Assembly: GCA_024277955.1 (NCBI GenBank)
Contig: JAJRUE010000071.1
Span: 1-9,281, forward strand
DNA from: Alphaproteobacteria bacterium
GTDB lineage: Bacteria; Pseudomonadota; Alphaproteobacteria; Rhodobacterales; Rhodobacteraceae
Length of the DNA stretch: 9,281 nt
Reading direction: 5' to 3'
A program made the translations under genes and the position numbers. Below the pieces are notes generated by a model. It searched no databases and was not told the DNA's origin. It worked only from the letters and a program-made list of their open reading frames with translations. Positions within the stretch are counted from its first letter, which is position 1; each line of letters starts with the position of its first letter. Shown here one piece after another: positions 1 to 7,383 of this stretch.

Positions 1-65
1 CCCAGCCCCAGCCCCTTTGACGAGGCGCATACCACGGCCCTGCGGCCGGAAATTCCCAGATCCAT
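1..65 (-). CDS. Short-chain dehydrogenase/reductase, N-terminal fragment cut by the window edge
   Basis: Reading leftwards from an ATG at 65-63, 21 codons are visible, beginning MDLGISGRRAVVCASSKGLG. This is the first beta strand and the glycine-rich NAD(P)-binding turn of a classical short-chain dehydrogenase/reductase (SDR), where the family pattern is [T/C]-x-x-x-x-G-x-G-x-G; here it is C13-A-S-S-K-G18-L-G20-L, with the next G cut by the edge. SDRs are NAD(P)H-dependent oxidoreductases, often 3-oxoacyl-ACP reductase-like; the substrate cannot be told from this fragment. A run GGGGGA at 78-73 lies 8 nt before the ATG and is a good ribosome binding site, which supports the start. The gene lies 121 bp downstream of the lipoprotein at 187-789 on the same strand, so it could be co-transcribed or have its own promoter. 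The remaining roughly 230 residues lie outside the window. Confidence 0.8.
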   Translation of the reverse strand, partial: MDLGISGRRAVVCASSKGLGL

Positions 66-186
66 GTCGTTTTCCCCCGATCAACTGAAACCTTCGGCGC
101 GACAATGGCGCAAGGGGGCCGCACAGGCAATGGCTGCCGTTCCGGGCCGGTGCGTGGATCGGTTCGGGCCCCGGGCGGGCCAGGGT

Positions 187-789
187 TTACGGTTTCAGCG
201 CGACGATCGCGAGGCCCGTGGTCCCGGTGAATCCGGGCAGCGTCACCGTGCCGGTGGCGTTGCCAGCCGAATCGGCCGGGTTGATCAGGGTGATCGCATC
301 GGCCCCGTCGCCAAGGTATCCGCCACTGACCGGCACCGCGAATGTCGCCGTGCTGCCGCCGTAGGTCAGCGACCCGGTGATGTTGCCGGTCAGCGTGTTC
401 GACGGGAACAGCGCTGGCGTCGCCGCGGCCACCGCCAGCGTGCCGCTGATCGTGACGCCGTTGCCCGAGGCGAAATTCCCAAGCGTTCCGGCAACCGACG
501 TGCTGTTGCTGGCAAAGCTCGCGGTCAGGCTGGCGTCGCCCACCAGGCTGTCCGACCCCGAGGCGGTCTGCATCGTGCCGGTCACGAAACCGTTGTAGGT
601 CGCTGTCCCGACTATGGGCATCTGGGCCACCGGCGTCACCTGAAGCGTGTTCAGGCAGTCGCTCATCTGCCCGGCGGCGGCCACCCGGTCGCTGGGCGGG
701 GCCAGTTCGCACGGGGATTTCGGCACGCAGGCCGACAGGGCCAGCAAGCCGACCATCGCCACGCCACCAAGCTTGACTTTCCTTTGCAT
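187..789 (-). CDS. Lipoprotein with TbpB-like beta-barrel repeats (paralogue 1)
   Basis: This is a 200-residue protein. Residues 1-21 are a type II signal peptide: a basic start (MQRKVK), a hydrophobic core and a lipobox LSAC at 18-21 with the lipidated cysteine at C21, so export and anchoring in the outer membrane are expected. The mature part is rich in G, S, T, A and V and consists of short alternating strands (ATYNGFVTGTM, SLTASFASNST, VAGTLGNF, GTLAVAAA, GNITGSLTYGG). That texture matches the eight-stranded C-terminal barrel of transferrin-binding-protein-B-like or Slam-dependent surface lipoproteins. The family call is by eye only; ligand and function are unknown. GAGGGA stands about 10 nt before the ATG. 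It resembles the upstream lipoprotein at 1047-1679 in layout: an ATxNG strand, a strand with FASN/FSNAS, then GVTISGTLAV against GATLTGSLAI. The 257-bp gap with hairpins argues for separate transcription. Confidence 0.85.
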   Translation of the reverse strand: MQRKVKLGGVAMVGLLALSACVPKSPCELAPPSDRVAAAGQMSDCLNTLQVTPVAQMPIVGTATYNGFVTGTMQTASGSDSLVGDASLTASFASNSTSVAGTLGNFASGNGVTISGTLAVAAATPALFPSNTLTGNITGSLTYGGSTATFAVPVSGGYLGDGADAITLINPADSAGNATGTVTLPGFTGTTGLAIVALKP

Positions 790-968
790 GTCTACTGCTT
801 CCCTCTTCTGCGGTCCGGCAAACGCTGTTGGCGCCGGTTCCCGTTGTTTCCTGATTGCGGGTCATTTCGGCCCGGTCAGGAGGATTGCCGCCTTATCTGG
901 CAACAATACGGCCCTGCCGGGACGAATTGTTGAAAGATTGCCCAAGGCGGCGAAACTTGCGGGATTGC

Positions 969-1023
969 CGCCGAAAATGGTTTTCCAACCGGCAGGAAAC
1001 CGCCGGTTTTTCGGCGCATGCGC
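969..1023. terminator. Nested hairpin between the two lipoprotein genes, possible terminator
   Basis: An outer 9-bp stem (CGCCGAAAA at 969-977 with TTTTCGGCG at 1008-1016) encloses an inner stem (AACCGGC at 987-993 with GCCGGTT at 1002-1008; the last pair competes with the outer stem). A palindrome GCGCATGCGC follows at 1014-1023. The structure begins about 30 bp beyond the stop codon of the minus-strand lipoprotein 1047-1679, where a terminator or 3'-end stabiliser would be expected. The usual run of T after the stem is absent outside the stem itself, so the terminator role is inferred. Confidence 0.4.
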
Positions 1024-1046
1024 CCGGCGGGACCGTCCCCGGGCGG

Positions 1047-1679
1047 TTACCGCGTGGCGATGAAACTCCCGAACAGATAGCCGGTGCCCGAGTTGCTGAT
1101 CGCGCTGCCGGCCACCGCGCCGGTGATCGCGCCATAGCCCGCCCCCCGGAAATCGCCCGACAGGTCCGAGGTGATGGTGAAACTGTCGCCCGGGCCGGTG
1201 ATCTTGCCGTCCATGTTGGCGCTGAACGTGTAGCCCGACGCCGGGTTGGCGGCGCGGTCGAGGACGCCGTTGGTGATCGCCAGGCTGCCGGTCAGGGTTG
1301 CGCCGTTCTGATCGGAAAACGCGCTGGCCGAGCCGGTCAGGCTGGCGTTCGAAAACTGCACCCCCAGCGACAGCGCGCCGTTCATCCGCCGTTCCCCCGC
1401 CGCGGTGCCGATCCGCAGGCCGATCACCCCGTTGAAGGTCGCCCCGCCGCCCAGCGGCAGGCTGGCCGGGTCGGTAAAGGCGATCGCGTCCCAGGTCGCG
1501 TGCAGCCCGTCGGCCGTCGCCTGATAGTCGCCGTAGCCGGGCTGCGCCCCCGGCGGCGTGCCCGACCCGCCCGAACCCGAAGCGCTGCAGCCGGCCAACA
1601 GAACCGCCAGCCCCATCGCCAACAGGCCGGGGCGAGGCGCGCGGGGGCGTGCAGCCTTTTCAGGTCGGGACACGGTCAT
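1047..1679 (-). CDS. Lipoprotein with TbpB-like beta-barrel repeats (paralogue 2)
   Basis: This is a 210-residue protein. It has an unusually long basic, Pro-rich n-region (residues 1-17), a hydrophobic core (18-29) and a lipobox LAGC at 28-31, so C31 is the likely lipidated residue. A flexible Gly/Ser linker (SASGSGGSGTPPGAQPG) follows. The body from about residue 70 is made of short strands with Gly-rich turns (GATFNGVIGLRIG, NGALSLGVQFSNASLTGSASAF, GATLTGSLAI, YTFSANMDGKI, DLSGDFRGAGYGAITGAVAG) and ends in GYLFGSFIATR, an aromatic last strand typical of the TbpB-like barrel fold. It is probably a surface or periplasm-facing outer membrane lipoprotein; the ligand is unknown. It is divergent from prfC, with 147 bp between the starts. 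Only a weak Shine-Dalgarno (GGGTG) precedes ATG 1679-1677. A later start would destroy the signal peptide, so this start is favoured. Confidence 0.85.
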   Translation of the reverse strand: MTVSRPEKAARPRAPRPGLLAMGLAVLLAGCSASGSGGSGTPPGAQPGYGDYQATADGLHATWDAIAFTDPASLPLGGGATFNGVIGLRIGTAAGERRMNGALSLGVQFSNASLTGSASAFSDQNGATLTGSLAITNGVLDRAANPASGYTFSANMDGKITGPGDSFTITSDLSGDFRGAGYGAITGAVAGSAISNSGTGYLFGSFIATR

Positions 1680-1789
1680 CAGACACCCGTTTCGGACCGC
1701 CCCAGTCGAACGCCAAATACTGAAGATCGGATTAACCTTGTTTTTCGCCCCGCTCGGATCGCCCGCGCCCCCTCGGGCGCCGGCGGCGA

Positions 1790-1818
1790 TTGCGCCCGCC
1801 CGCGCGCTGCCCTATATC
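1790..1818 (+). promoter_or_regulatory. Sigma-70-type promoter for prfC, probably giving a leaderless mRNA
   Basis: TTGCGC at 1790-1795 and TATATC at 1813-1818 are separated by exactly 17 bp, the optimal housekeeping spacing. Transcription should begin about 7 bp after the -10, near 1825, which is 0-3 nt from the prfC ATG at 1827. No purine-rich Shine-Dalgarno lies upstream of that ATG (the bases are CCCGCCCCC), which fits a leaderless transcript. The promoter elements are seen in the sequence; the transcription start is inferred. Confidence 0.55.
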
Positions 1819-1826
1819 CCGCCCCC

Positions 1827-3434
<1,608 letters not shown>

Positions 3435-4212
3435 CGCGCGCCTCGTGGTGGCGCCGGGAGCGCCGCCGCCGGTGCGGGCCGAGCGCCAGCGCCAGCCCGC
3501 TGGCCCCGAAGAGCACCAGCAGGACCGAAGCGACATCGGCCAGGATCTCGATCGTCTGGTTGGCGCCGATGCTGGCGCCCAGCGCGGTGCTTTGGCCATG
3601 CCGGTGCCCGGCGCCCCAGCGCAGGCTGCGGCTCAGCTCGTGGCCGGCGGGGTCGTGGAAGACCCGCCAGAACCTGGTCTGCACCCAGTAGAACCCGGTA
3701 TCGCGCAGCACGATCACCTCGCCCTGGTCGGATGAAACGCGAAACACCGGCTGGCCGCGAAACACGCCCTTGCGCGCGGCTTCATACAGCCCGTCGGGCC
3801 AGGTGCGCCGGGCGATGGTGCCGGCGGTGGTGGCGCTGACCGGCTGAGGGTCCGGCCAGTTGTCGACCACCGCCAGGTCGGCGGGCTTGCCATAGGGCAA
3901 GAGCGCCTGCACCGCCGGGGCGTGGTTCACCACCAGCCCGCCAAGGCCGAGCGCGATCAGCCACGGAAGCACCGCCAGCCCGAGCAAATGGTGCAATTTC
4001 TTGAGGTTGCTTTCCAGCTTGCTCGGTCTGGCGGGCATGAGTGGCTCCGTTCTTGCCTGAAGTTATCGCGGTGGTGTCGCGCTGTGAGCGGCGAGTGCCG
4101 GTACCGACGATGGATGCGGCGGCCGCGCCGCAGGGTCCATCCAACTTTGGGGTGAAAACGGCGATTTCCAACTAAAGTTTATGCCGGATTTCAGGCATTT
4201 CGCCGCCCCGGG

Positions 4213-4305
4213 GGGCCGGCCCGCCCAGCGGGCCGGCCCAAGGTTTTTGCAAAAACCCTGGCCAAGGCGCTTGCAAGCGCCTTTCGGCGCGGCCGCCGGC
4301 CGCGC
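4213..4305. repeat. Cluster of four back-to-back palindromes
   Basis: Four inverted repeats follow one another with hardly any spacer. First, a 12-bp stem at 4213-4224/4228-4239 (GGGCCGGCCCGC, loop CCA). Second, GGTTTTTGCAAAAACC at 4242-4257, a perfect 16-nt palindrome. Third, AAGGCGCTTGCAAGCGCCTT at 4264-4283, a perfect 20-nt palindrome. Fourth, a stem of about 9 bp at 4287-4295/4297-4305 built on CGCGGCCG. The cluster lies between two divergent genes, so it is not placed as a 3' terminator for either. The third module recurs in part at 9264-9281. This looks like a dispersed intergenic repeat of the REP/BIME kind. Function is unknown; possibilities include a supercoiling or DNA-binding site, transcription insulation or a small structured RNA. 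Confidence 0.75.
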
Positions 4306-4327
4306 GGGCCCGTAGCGATCAGTTGAT

Positions 4328-4356
4328 TTCGGCTTCGCCGCCGCGCGCCCTATATT
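4328..4356 (+). promoter_or_regulatory. Likely promoter of the cysteine hydrolase gene
   Basis: TATATT at 4351-4356 is a good -10 box. TTCGGC at 4328-4333, 17 bp upstream, is a passable -35. Transcription would begin near 4363, giving a leader of about 27 nt before ATG 4390. The surrounding CCTATAT context is the same as that upstream of prfC. Confidence 0.45.
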
Positions 4357-4389
4357 GGAAACAGGGCAATCATCCGCGGGGCACCTGCC

Positions 4390-5298
4390 ATGACCAATCG
4401 GGTTTCTACCGCCATCGGGCGTGGCCTGGCGCGCTACCTGCAAAAGCAGACCGGCGACTATATCCCCTTTGCGATCACGCCCGCGCCGCTGCTGCGCGCC
4501 ACGCTGCGCCCGGGCGATGTGCTGCTGGTGGAAGGCAACACCCGCATTTCCGGCGCGATCAAGTATCTCACCCATTCCACCTGGTCGCATGCCGCCTTTT
4601 GCGCCGGGCGCGACGGCGACGACCACGAGCTGATCGAAGCCGACCTGACCGAGGGCGTGCGCAGCGTACCGATCGAAACCTACGAGATGCTCAACACCCG
4701 GATCTGCCGGCCCGTGTCGCTGCGCCCCGACGACCTGGACACGGTGGTCACCTACATGAAGAACGCGCTGGGCCGGACCTATGACCTGAAAAACGTCCTG
4801 GATCTCGTGCGCTATCTTCTGCCGCACCCGCCGGTGCCGCACCGCTGGCGCCGCCGCATGCTGGCGCTGGGGTCGGGCGACCCGACGCGGGCGATCTGTT
4901 CGACGCTGATCGCCGAGGCCTTTCAGCAGGTGCGCTACCCGATCCTGCCGATCATCGAGGCCAGCTGCCCGGCCCATTGCGCCCGCGAGATCCTCACGAT
5001 CCGCCACCATTCGCTGTTCGTGCCGCGCGATTTCGACCTGTCGCCCTATTTCCGGGTGATCAAGCCGACCATCGAGGTCGGTTTCGACTATACCCAGCTG
5101 ACCTGGTCCGACCGCCCGCCCCCGCCGCGCCGCCGCGCCCGCCCGCCCACCGATGCGCCCAGCCCTGCATCCAGCCCTGCGCCCAGCCCTGCGCCCGCGC
5201 CAGGGTCGGCCCCGGACCCGGACTGCCCCTGCCCGCCCCCCGAACGCGCCCGCCCCCCGGCGCGCGATCCCGGCCCCGACTGTCCCTGCCCCCGGTGA
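4390..5298 (+). CDS. YiiX/NlpC-P60-like cysteine hydrolase with a Pro-rich C-terminal tail
   Basis: This is a 302-residue protein. Residues about 38-225 match the permuted papain-like family of YiiX/YebB type (NlpC/P60 superfamily): LRPGDVLLVEG (39-49), THSTWSHAAFC (61-71) with probable catalytic H67, HELIEADL (79-86) with E83 as a polar partner, and RAICSTLIAEAF (167-178) with probable nucleophile C170. In this permuted fold the His precedes the Cys, as seen here. Members cleave amide or thioester bonds in peptidoglycan, lipids or peptides; the substrate here is unknown. No signal peptide or membrane helix is seen, so a cytoplasmic place is likely. Residues about 241-302 form a low-complexity Pro/Ala/Ser/Arg tail containing DCPCP twice (278-282 and 297-301). 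ATG 4390 has only a weak ribosome binding site. The gene seems monocistronic, between a promoter at 4351 and a terminator near 5335. Confidence 0.8.
   Translation: MTNRVSTAIGRGLARYLQKQTGDYIPFAITPAPLLRATLRPGDVLLVEGNTRISGAIKYLTHSTWSHAAFCAGRDGDDHELIEADLTEGVRSVPIETYEMLNTRICRPVSLRPDDLDTVVTYMKNALGRTYDLKNVLDLVRYLLPHPPVPHRWRRRMLALGSGDPTRAICSTLIAEAFQQVRYPILPIIEASCPAHCAREILTIRHHSLFVPRDFDLSPYFRVIKPTIEVGFDYTQLTWSDRPPPPRRRARPPTDAPSPASSPAPSPAPAPGSAPDPDCPCPPPERARPPARDPGPDCPCPR
5158..5193 (+). repeat. Three 12-bp tandem repeats inside the cysteine hydrolase tail
   Basis: Units CCCAGCCCTGCA (5158-5169), TCCAGCCCTGCG (5170-5181) and CCCAGCCCTGCG (5182-5193) follow directly. They encode the Pro-Ser-Pro-Ala-like stretch of the tail (PSPASSPAPSPA). 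Because the unit is a multiple of three, copy-number change would lengthen or shorten the tail without a frameshift. Confidence 0.8.
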
Positions 5299-5334
5299 TC
5301 CCGGACCCGGGCCGGGGTTCCGGGCCGGCGTTTC

Positions 5335-5355
5335 GGGGCCGATTGCCCGCTTTTT
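5335..5355 (+). terminator. Intrinsic terminator downstream of the cysteine hydrolase gene
   Basis: A short G/C stem (GGGC at 5336-5339 with GCCC at 5345-5348, loop CGATT, plus a possible further G-C pair across a bulge) is followed by TTTTT at 5351-5355. It stands 37 bp after the stop codon. More G/C-rich pairings, such as CCCGGA at 5300-5305 with TCCGGG at 5319-5324, lie between and may assist. Confidence 0.5.
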
Positions 5356-5406
5356 GGAAACAAAGCCACTATTTGTCACGGTTTGTTCACCCAGCGGCAC
5401 TGCCGA

Positions 5407-5435
5407 TTGACCATGTCGGGCTTATCGGCTAGGCA
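5407..5435 (+). promoter_or_regulatory. Possible promoter and leader start of the RNA helicase gene
   Basis: TTGACC at 5407-5412 is a near-consensus -35. The hexamer 17 bp later, TAGGCA at 5430-5435, is a poor -10. If used, transcription would begin near 5442 and give a leader of about 95 nt containing the palindrome AGGGGCGCCCCT (5444-5455) and a hairpin next to the start codon. An A/T-richer stretch at 5350-5392 is an alternative promoter position. Confidence 0.3.
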
Positions 5436-5513
5436 GCAGGCGCAGGGGCGCCCCTTTGGGGAAAGCGCGGACCAACCGGGGCCGCCGCCCGAGAACCGAT
5501 ACGGGCCTGAAGC

Positions 5514-5535
5514 GTCCGTAAACCAACGGACAAAG
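5514..5535 (+). promoter_or_regulatory. Leader hairpin covering the helicase ribosome binding site
   Basis: GTCCGT at 5514-5519 pairs with ACGGAC at 5526-5531 across a 6-nt loop, AAACCA. The only Shine-Dalgarno-like bases (GGA, 5528-5530) lie in the 3' arm, 5 nt before ATG 5536. The stem could therefore limit ribosome access. The pairing is visible; a regulatory effect is inferred. Confidence 0.4.
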
Positions 5536-7077
5536 ATGACCACATTCTCCGAGTTGAACCTGGCACCCAAGGTGCTGAAAGCTGTCGAGGACGCCGGCTA
5601 CGAAACCCCCACCCCGATCCAGGAAGGCGCGATACCGCCAGCGCTCGAAGGGCGCGACGTGCTGGGCATCGCCCAGACCGGCACCGGCAAGACCGCCTCT
5701 TTCACGCTGCCGATGATCACCATGCTGGCGCGTGGCCGGGCGCGGGCGCGAATGCCGCGCAGCCTGGTGTTGTGCCCGACGCGCGAACTGGCCGCGCAGG
5801 TGGCGGAAAACTTCGACACCTACGCCAAATACGTCAAGCTGACCAAGGCGCTCTTGATCGGCGGCGTGTCGTTCGGCGAGCAGACCAAGCTGATCGACCG
5901 CGGCGTGGATGTGCTGATCGCCACCCCGGGCCGCCTGCTGGACCATTTCGAACGCGGCAAGCTGCTGCTGACCGGCGTGCAGATCATGGTGGTGGACGAA
6001 GCCGACCGGATGCTGGACATGGGCTTTATCCCTGATATCGAGCGGATCTTTTCCTTTACCCCGTTCACGCGCCAGACGCTGTTCTTTTCGGCCACCATGG
6101 CGCCGGAAATCGAACGCATCACCAATACCTTTCTTTCCAACCCGGCGCGTATCGAAGTGGCGCGCCAGGCCACCGCCGCCGAAAACATCGCCCAGGAAGT
6201 GGTGCTGTTCAAACCCTCGCGCCGCGACCGCGCCGCCAGCGAGAAACGCAAGCTGTTGCGCGCGATCATCGATGCCGAGGGCGAAAAGCTGACCAACGGC
6301 ATCATCTTTTGCAACCGCAAGACCGACGTGGATATCGTCGCCAAGTCGTTGAAAAAATACGGCTATGACGCGGCCCCGATCCACGGCGACCTGGACCAGT
6401 CGCAACGCACCCGCACGCTGGACGGGTTCCGCAATGGCGAGCTCAAGCTGCTGATCGCCTCGGACGTGGCGGCGCGCGGGCTGGACGTGCCTTCGGTCAG
6501 CCACGTGATCAACTACGACGTGCCGGGCCATGCCGAAGACTACGTGCACCGGATCGGCCGCACCGGGCGCGCCGGGCGCGACGGCAAGGCGATCATGATC
6601 TGCGAGCCGCGCGACGAAAAGAACCTGGCCGCGGTGGAGGCCCTGATCAAAAAGGACATTCCGCGCGCCCCGAACCCGCTGACCGGGACCGTCGCCCCGG
6701 ACGCGGCCCCGGCGGCCGCCGGTGACGATGCCGGCGACAGGCCAAGGCCCGCCAAGTCGAAATCCTCGCGCCCGGCGCGCAAGAAGAAAGCGGCGCCCAG
6801 GCCGGAACAGCAGCCCGCCCCGCAGGGCGAAGCCGCGGCCAGCCCTGCGCCTTCCGCCGAGCCCTCGGCCCAGCCTGCCCCTGAACCGTCGCGCGAACCG
6901 TCCCCCGAGCCGGCGCGCGAAAAGCGCCCCGCAAGGGAGGCTGCCAAGGACAGCGCCAAGGACAAGCCCAAGTCGCAGCGCGGTCGTGGCCGGCGCGACG
7001 ACCGCAAGGTCGTGGGCATGGGCGATCACATGCCCAGCTTCATCGCGAAAAGCTTTTCCGACCGCAGTTCGGGCTAG
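5536..7077 (+). CDS. DEAD-box ATP-dependent RNA helicase, RhlE-like
   Basis: This is a 513-residue protein. All DEAD-box motifs are present: Q motif with F4 and GYETPTPIQ (21-29); Walker A AQTGTGKT (46-53); PTRELA; TPGR; DEAD (154-157); SAT (185-187); IIFCNRK in the second RecA domain; ASDVAARGLD; and HRIGRTGR (338-345). It unwinds short RNA duplexes using ATP, typically in ribosome assembly, mRNA turnover and cold adaptation. Domain order and the MTTFSELNL start fit the RhlE branch. The open frame continues upstream to 5383, but the extra residues are low-complexity and unlike any helicase, so ATG 5536 is chosen. From about residue 375 a disordered Pro/Ala/Lys/Arg/Glu-rich tail of about 139 residues follows, probably for RNA or protein binding. 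It ends in VVGMGDHMPSFIAKSF, which I recall as a recurring end motif in related alphaproteobacterial helicases. The gene seems monocistronic. Confidence 0.95.
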   Translation: MTTFSELNLAPKVLKAVEDAGYETPTPIQEGAIPPALEGRDVLGIAQTGTGKTASFTLPMITMLARGRARARMPRSLVLCPTRELAAQVAENFDTYAKYVKLTKALLIGGVSFGEQTKLIDRGVDVLIATPGRLLDHFERGKLLLTGVQIMVVDEADRMLDMGFIPDIERIFSFTPFTRQTLFFSATMAPEIERITNTFLSNPARIEVARQATAAENIAQEVVLFKPSRRDRAASEKRKLLRAIIDAEGEKLTNGIIFCNRKTDVDIVAKSLKKYGYDAAPIHGDLDQSQRTRTLDGFRNGELKLLIASDVAARGLDVPSVSHVINYDVPGHAEDYVHRIGRTGRAGRDGKAIMICEPRDEKNLAAVEALIKKDIPRAPNPLTGTVAPDAAPAAAGDDAGDRPRPAKSKSSRPARKKKAAPRPEQQPAPQGEAAASPAPSAEPSAQPAPEPSREPSPEPAREKRPAREAAKDSAKDKPKSQRGRGRRDDRKVVGMGDHMPSFIAKSFSDRSSG

Positions 7078-7383
7078 GCACAAAACCCCATCATTGCAAA
7101 TCGGGTGCAAGGCGAGCTTCGCGTCCGGCCCCGAGGGGGGCGCTCTGGCATCTGCGCAGGGGGGCGCGCGTGCAACGTCGCTCCTTCTTGAAACGATACC
7201 ACCAATTCGCGCCCGCCTGGGGGGCGGGGTCGGGCGCGAACCGGATCGCAAGCGATCCGGCGGAGCGGAAAGCCAATGTGGCGGACTGTGGATTCGGGTG
7301 ACCAGGGCCTGTCTTCATTTGCCTTACGCTGCCCCGGCGCGGCGGCGCCGGATCTACCGCCCGGAACCCGTGCAGACCCCGTG
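7078..7383. other. Convergent intergenic region with several strong hairpins, 306 bp
   Basis: No supported gene is visible. It contains a short stem GCCCC/GGGGC at 7128-7141, the two strong hairpins at 7206-7260 listed separately, and CCGGCGC/GCGCCGG at 7334-7351, which lies 33 bp past the stop of the minus-strand agmatinase. Together these probably end transcription from both sides. None has a classical T run, so Rho-dependent termination or a role in 3'-end stability is also possible. Confidence 0.55.
7206..7260. terminator. Paired hairpins between convergent genes, possible bidirectional terminator
   Basis: A perfect 10-bp stem TTCGCGCCCG/CGGGCGCGAA (7206-7215 and 7231-7240) has a 15-nt G-rich loop. 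It abuts a perfect 9-bp stem CCGGATCGC/GCGATCCGG (7241-7249 and 7252-7260) with an AA centre. They sit between the ends of the helicase and agmatinase genes. Position and stem strength suggest termination or transcript-end protection in both directions. Confidence 0.5.

Larger units (their letters stand above)
4039..4389. other. Divergent intergenic region, 351 bp
   Basis: No believable gene is visible here. The part next to the PepSY gene (4039-4200) includes a slightly A/T-richer stretch at about 4141-4200, where its promoter probably lies, though I cannot pick a convincing -35/-10 pair. The part from 4203 to 4312 is almost wholly made of palindromes, described as a separate repeat. The final part holds the promoter of the cysteine hydrolase gene. 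Confidence 0.6.

Noticed and set aside
64..933. 289-codon open frame on the plus strand, open from the left edge
   Set aside because: It lies antisense to the lipoprotein gene with its clear lipobox. Its translation is Arg/Gly/Ala-rich with no recognisable fold, typical of a shadow frame in high-GC DNA.
855..1826. Upstream extension of the prfC reading frame by 324 codons
   Set aside because: The translation is Arg-rich noise antisense to the second lipoprotein. RF3 similarity begins at ATG 1827, and a good promoter lies just before it.
4213..4305. CRISPR array
   Set aside because: The palindromes differ in sequence and length and there are no regular spacers between identical repeats.
4213..4305. 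Simple Rho-independent terminator
   Set aside because: Both flanking genes start, rather than end, near this region, and the T run in the second palindrome is part of its stem.
4063..5400. 445-codon minus-strand open frame opposite the cysteine hydrolase
   Set aside because: It is Gly/Arg/Ala-rich, crosses the palindrome cluster and the terminator, and shows no motif; it is a shadow of the plus-strand gene.
5383..5535. N-terminal extension of the helicase frame by 51 codons
   Set aside because: It has no likeness to helicases and no convincing ribosome binding site. MTTFSELNL at 5536 is the usual family start just before the Q motif.
5422..7251. 609-codon minus-strand open frame opposite the helicase
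   Set aside because: Its length comes from high GC and from the helicase's codon bias. The translation has no known pattern, while the plus strand shows all DEAD-box motifs.
7078..7383. tRNA or other known structured RNA
   Set aside because: No cloverleaf, T-loop GTTCRA pattern or other familiar RNA signature can be found; only isolated hairpins are seen.
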